Assembly: GCA_903883985.1 (NCBI GenBank)
Contig: CAISDD010000243.1
Coordinates: 1-7,368, forward strand
DNA: 7,368 nucleotides
Source of the DNA: an uncultured Pseudomonadota bacterium
GTDB lineage: Bacteria; Pseudomonadota; Gammaproteobacteria; Burkholderiales; Thiobacillaceae
Direction: 5' to 3'
Position numbers and translations under genes: made by a program. Under the pieces are notes generated by a model. That model was not told the DNA's origin, did no database searches, and saw nothing but the letters and a program-made list of their open reading frames with translations. Below are positions 5,377-7,368 of the stretch, one piece after another (the stretch's first letter is position 1; each line of letters begins with the position of its first letter).

Positions 5377-6720
5377 ATGCTCACCCTCGCCGCCTTCCTC
5401 TTCACGCTGGCCGTACTCGTCGTATTCCACGAGTTCGGGCACTTTTGGGTCGCGCGCCGCATGGGCGTCAAGGTGCTGCGCTTCTCGGTCGGCTTCGGCC
5501 AGGTCATCGCCAGTCACCGCGATGGCCACGGCACGGAATGGGCGTTTGCTGCCATTCCCCTGGGCGGCTATGTGAAGATGCTCGACGAACGCGAAGGCAG
5601 TGTCGCCAAAGAGGAACTCGATCAGGCCTTCAACCGCAAGCCACTGGCTGCACGCGCGGCCATCGTCGCGGCGGGACCACTCGCCAATTTTCTCCTCGCC
5701 ATCCTGCTGTTCTGGGGCCTGTTCATGGCGGGCGTGCCCATCCAGAAGCCCGTGGTCGGCAATCCCACACAGGGCAGTGCTGCACAAGCGGCCGGCGTAC
5801 ATGGCGCCGTAAGCATTACTCGTCTCAACGACGTGGCCATCGCCAGCTGGCAGGATCTGCACTGGCAGGCGCTGAAGGAAGTGCTGCGCGGCGAGCCCTT
5901 GCGCATCGAAACCGTGGACGGGCGCGGCATTCTTACCCGGCATGTGCTGGCCCTGCCGCGTCACTCCGAGGCGCTGGAACAAGCCCCGCTGGAAACCTTG
6001 GGGTTGGTGCACTATTTGCCGCCGCTGCCACCGGTGCTGGGCGACGTCAATCCGGATGGTATCGCGGCCCACGCAGGACTGCGACGCGGAGACCGGATTT
6101 TGCGCATCGACGGGGTCGCCATGACCACCTGGGAGCAGGTGGTCGAGACCATCCGCCGCTCACCCGAGCGCCGCTTGCGGATGAGTCTGGAACACGGCAA
6201 ACAAACGCGAGAATTGACGCTGACACCGGCCAGCGTAGTCGACGCTTCTGCCCGCATCGGTCGCATCGGCGCGGGCCCCTGGTTCGATCCGGCCCTGCTC
6301 GCCACCTTGCAGGGCAATGTCCGTTACGCCCCGCTGCCGGCCCTGCGCCATGCGTTGGCGCGGACCTGGGATCTGACCACCTTCAGCCTGGAGATGCTCG
6401 CGCGCATGGGCTCGGGCCAGTCTTCGCTGAAAAACCTCTCGGGGCCGCTGACGATTGCCGACTACGCGGGCCAGTCCGCGGCATCGGGCGTGGGCAGCTT
6501 TGTCGCTTTTCTCGCCCTGCTCAGCGTCAGCCTGGGTGTGCTCAACCTGCTCCCCGTGCCGTTACTGGATGGCGGGCACTTGCTGTATTATCTCGCGGAA
6601 TTTTTAACTGGCCACCCCGTTCCCGATCGCATCCAGGAAATCGGCCAGAAGATAGGCATGGGCCTGCTGGGCCTGCTCATGTTCTTTGCCTTTTACAATG
6701 ACTTGAGCCGGCTATTTTGA
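5377..6720 (+). CDS. rseP: Site-2 intramembrane zinc metalloprotease RseP
   Basis: RseP cleaves the transmembrane anti-sigma factor RseA after DegS, releasing sigma-E in envelope stress, and also clears signal-peptide remnants in the inner membrane. The 447-residue product has the usual length. The first membrane segment bears the zinc motif HEFGH at residues 18-22 with catalytic Glu19. GGYVKMLDEREG follows, then a second membrane segment near residues 90-110, two periplasmic PDZ domains (about 110-205 and 221-290, the second with PDGIAAHAGLRRGDRILRIDG), and the second active-site motif NLLPVPLLDGGH at 390-401, where Asp398 is the third zinc ligand. A final membrane helix ends at FYNDLSRLF. 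ATG 5377 gives the expected short N-terminus before HEFGH; no Shine-Dalgarno precedes it, and repeat-like sequence fills the 15-bp gap after dxr. Neighbouring bamA links it to outer-membrane quality control. Confidence 0.97.
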   Translation: MLTLAAFLFTLAVLVVFHEFGHFWVARRMGVKVLRFSVGFGQVIASHRDGHGTEWAFAAIPLGGYVKMLDEREGSVAKEELDQAFNRKPLAARAAIVAAGPLANFLLAILLFWGLFMAGVPIQKPVVGNPTQGSAAQAAGVHGAVSITRLNDVAIASWQDLHWQALKEVLRGEPLRIETVDGRGILTRHVLALPRHSEALEQAPLETLGLVHYLPPLPPVLGDVNPDGIAAHAGLRRGDRILRIDGVAMTTWEQVVETIRRSPERRLRMSLEHGKQTRELTLTPASVVDASARIGRIGAGPWFDPALLATLQGNVRYAPLPALRHALARTWDLTTFSLEMLARMGSGQSSLKNLSGPLTIADYAGQSAASGVGSFVAFLALLSVSLGVLNLLPVPLLDGGHLLYYLAEFLTGHPVPDRIQEIGQKIGMGLLGLLMFFAFYNDLSRLF

Positions 6721-6727
6721 TTACGCC

Positions 6728-6734
6728 GGAAGAG
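6728..6734 (+). promoter_or_regulatory. Shine-Dalgarno sequence of bamA
   Basis: GGAAGAG lies 8 bases upstream of the ATG at 6743, followed by an A-rich spacer. It is a good ribosome binding site and supports this start in the 22-bp rseP-bamA gap. No promoter is evident in that gap. Confidence 0.75.
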
Positions 6735-6742
6735 AAAAAATA

Positions 6743-7368
6743 ATGCACGCGTTCCGCCACAGCCTGATCTTCCTTGCCTTGATCGCCACTCAGGCACAGG
6801 CTTTCGAGCCCTTTCAGGTCAAGGACATCCGTGTCGAAGGCATCCAGCGTACCGAGGCGGGTACCGTGTTCAGCTACCTGCCGGTGAAAGTCGGCGAGAC
6901 GCTTACCCCAGACATGGCAGCCGCCGCGATCAAGGCGCTCTATGCCACCGGATTCTTCAAGGATGTCCGACTCGAGACCCAGAGCGGTGTGCTCGTGATC
7001 AGCGTGGAAGAACGCCCCGCCATTGCCAGTGTGGATTTTTCCGGGTTGAAGGAATTTCCCAAGGATGACATCAAGACCAGTCTTAAGCAGTTGGGGCTGG
7101 CCGATGGCCGCATCCTCGACCGTTCCCTGCTGGACAAGGCAGAGCAGGAACTCAAGCGCCAGTACTACAACCGCGGCATCTACTCGGTCGAGGTCAAGGC
7201 GACCACGACCCCGTTGGAGCGCAACCGGGTAGCAGTGAATTTCGACGTCACCGAAGGCGACGTCGCCAAGATCCAGGCCATCGAGATCATCGGCGCCAAG
7301 GCCTTCAAGGAAAAGGAACTGCTCGATCAGTTCACCCTGCGCACGCCAGGCATGCTGACCTGGTGGAC
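6743..7368 (+). CDS. bamA: Outer membrane protein assembly factor BamA, N-terminal part (3' end outside window)
   Basis: BamA is the Omp85-family core of the BAM complex that folds and inserts beta-barrel proteins into the outer membrane. The frame is open from ATG 6743 to the last base, covering 208 residues; a full protein would be about 750-800. Residues 1-20 form a signal peptide (Arg5, hydrophobic LIFLALIA, cleavage after AQA). POTRA1 spans about 21-91 with FQVKDIRVEGIQRTEAGTVFSYLPVKVGE and ALYATGFFKDVRLE. POTRA2 spans about 92-172 with LKRQYYNRGIYSVEVKA and VNFDVTEGDVAKI. POTRA3 begins with IQAIEIIGAKAFKEKELL. The start is supported by a GGAAGAG ribosome binding site and by the signal peptide. 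The gene follows rseP by 22 bases, the conserved order in Beta- and Gammaproteobacteria. POTRA boundaries are estimated from the usual 70-80 residue repeat length. Confidence 0.95.
   Translation, partial: MHAFRHSLIFLALIATQAQAFEPFQVKDIRVEGIQRTEAGTVFSYLPVKVGETLTPDMAAAAIKALYATGFFKDVRLETQSGVLVISVEERPAIASVDFSGLKEFPKDDIKTSLKQLGLADGRILDRSLLDKAEQELKRQYYNRGIYSVEVKATTTPLERNRVAVNFDVTEGDVAKIQAIEIIGAKAFKEKELLDQFTLRTPGMLTWW

Noticed and set aside
4696..6072. 458-codon open frame on the minus strand opposite dxr and rseP
   Set aside because: It lies antisense to two clear conserved genes, has no recognisable domain, and long antisense frames are expected in GC-rich coding DNA with strong third-position GC.
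5325..6701. 458-codon plus-strand frame overlapping rseP in another frame
   Set aside because: The Arg/Gly/His-rich translation is typical of a shifted reading of a GC-rich gene; rseP in the other frame has complete catalytic motifs.
1..7368. A hidden undescribed multi-gene system, mobile element or transferred island
   Set aside because: Every gene is a recognised housekeeping gene in a conserved order with uniform base composition; no integrase, transposase, terminal repeats or unknown gene fits in the gaps, the largest being about 95 bp.

Overview
The window is a compact, all-plus-strand stretch of housekeeping genes. The order is rpsB (3' end) - tsf - pyrH - frr - uppS - cdsA - dxr - rseP - bamA (5' end). 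Placing uppS and cdsA before dxr matches the order I know from Betaproteobacteria; enterobacteria have frr-dxr-uppS-cdsA. High GC and protein details such as the GGYVKMLDEREG stretch of RseP also fit a betaproteobacterium. The start-proximal heptamer repeats make me lean towards the Nitrosomonadales (Gallionella, Thiobacillus or Sulfuricella relatives), but that is inference from memory.

Layout. Positions 1-282 hold the C-terminal part of ribosomal protein S2. A strong intrinsic terminator or attenuator hairpin at 324-350 separates it from tsf (377-1252, EF-Ts). Then come pyrH (1287-1991, UMP kinase), frr (2010-2567, ribosome recycling factor), an 88-bp gap carrying a heptamer array, uppS (2656-3405), cdsA (about 3371-4186, overlapping uppS), dxr (4171-5361, overlapping cdsA), rseP (5377-6720) and the first 208 codons of bamA (6743 to the window end). 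No gap exceeds about 95 bp. I see no tRNA, rRNA, insertion sequence, CRISPR array or phage gene.

How the genes fit together. The first block serves translation (S2, EF-Ts, RRF) plus pyrimidine nucleotide supply (UMP kinase). The second serves the cell envelope: Dxr feeds the MEP isoprenoid pathway that supplies IPP to UppS for the lipid carrier, CdsA makes CDP-diacylglycerol for phospholipids, RseP is the intramembrane protease of the sigma-E envelope stress pathway, and BamA inserts outer-membrane proteins.

The gene content is ordinary and I see no undescribed multi-gene system. The most interesting signal lies in the junctions. Degenerate 7-bp tandem repeats of a (C/T)CACTCG/AGCCACT type sit directly in front of the start codons of pyrH, uppS and rseP, and each of these genes lacks a normally spaced Shine-Dalgarno sequence. 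tsf, frr and bamA, which have no such repeat, all have clear ones. At pyrH a good GAGGAG stands on the far side of four heptamers, as if the repeat had been inserted between ribosome binding site and start. cdsA also lacks any ATG or GTG at the expected start, and pyrH carries a nine-G run in an essential motif.
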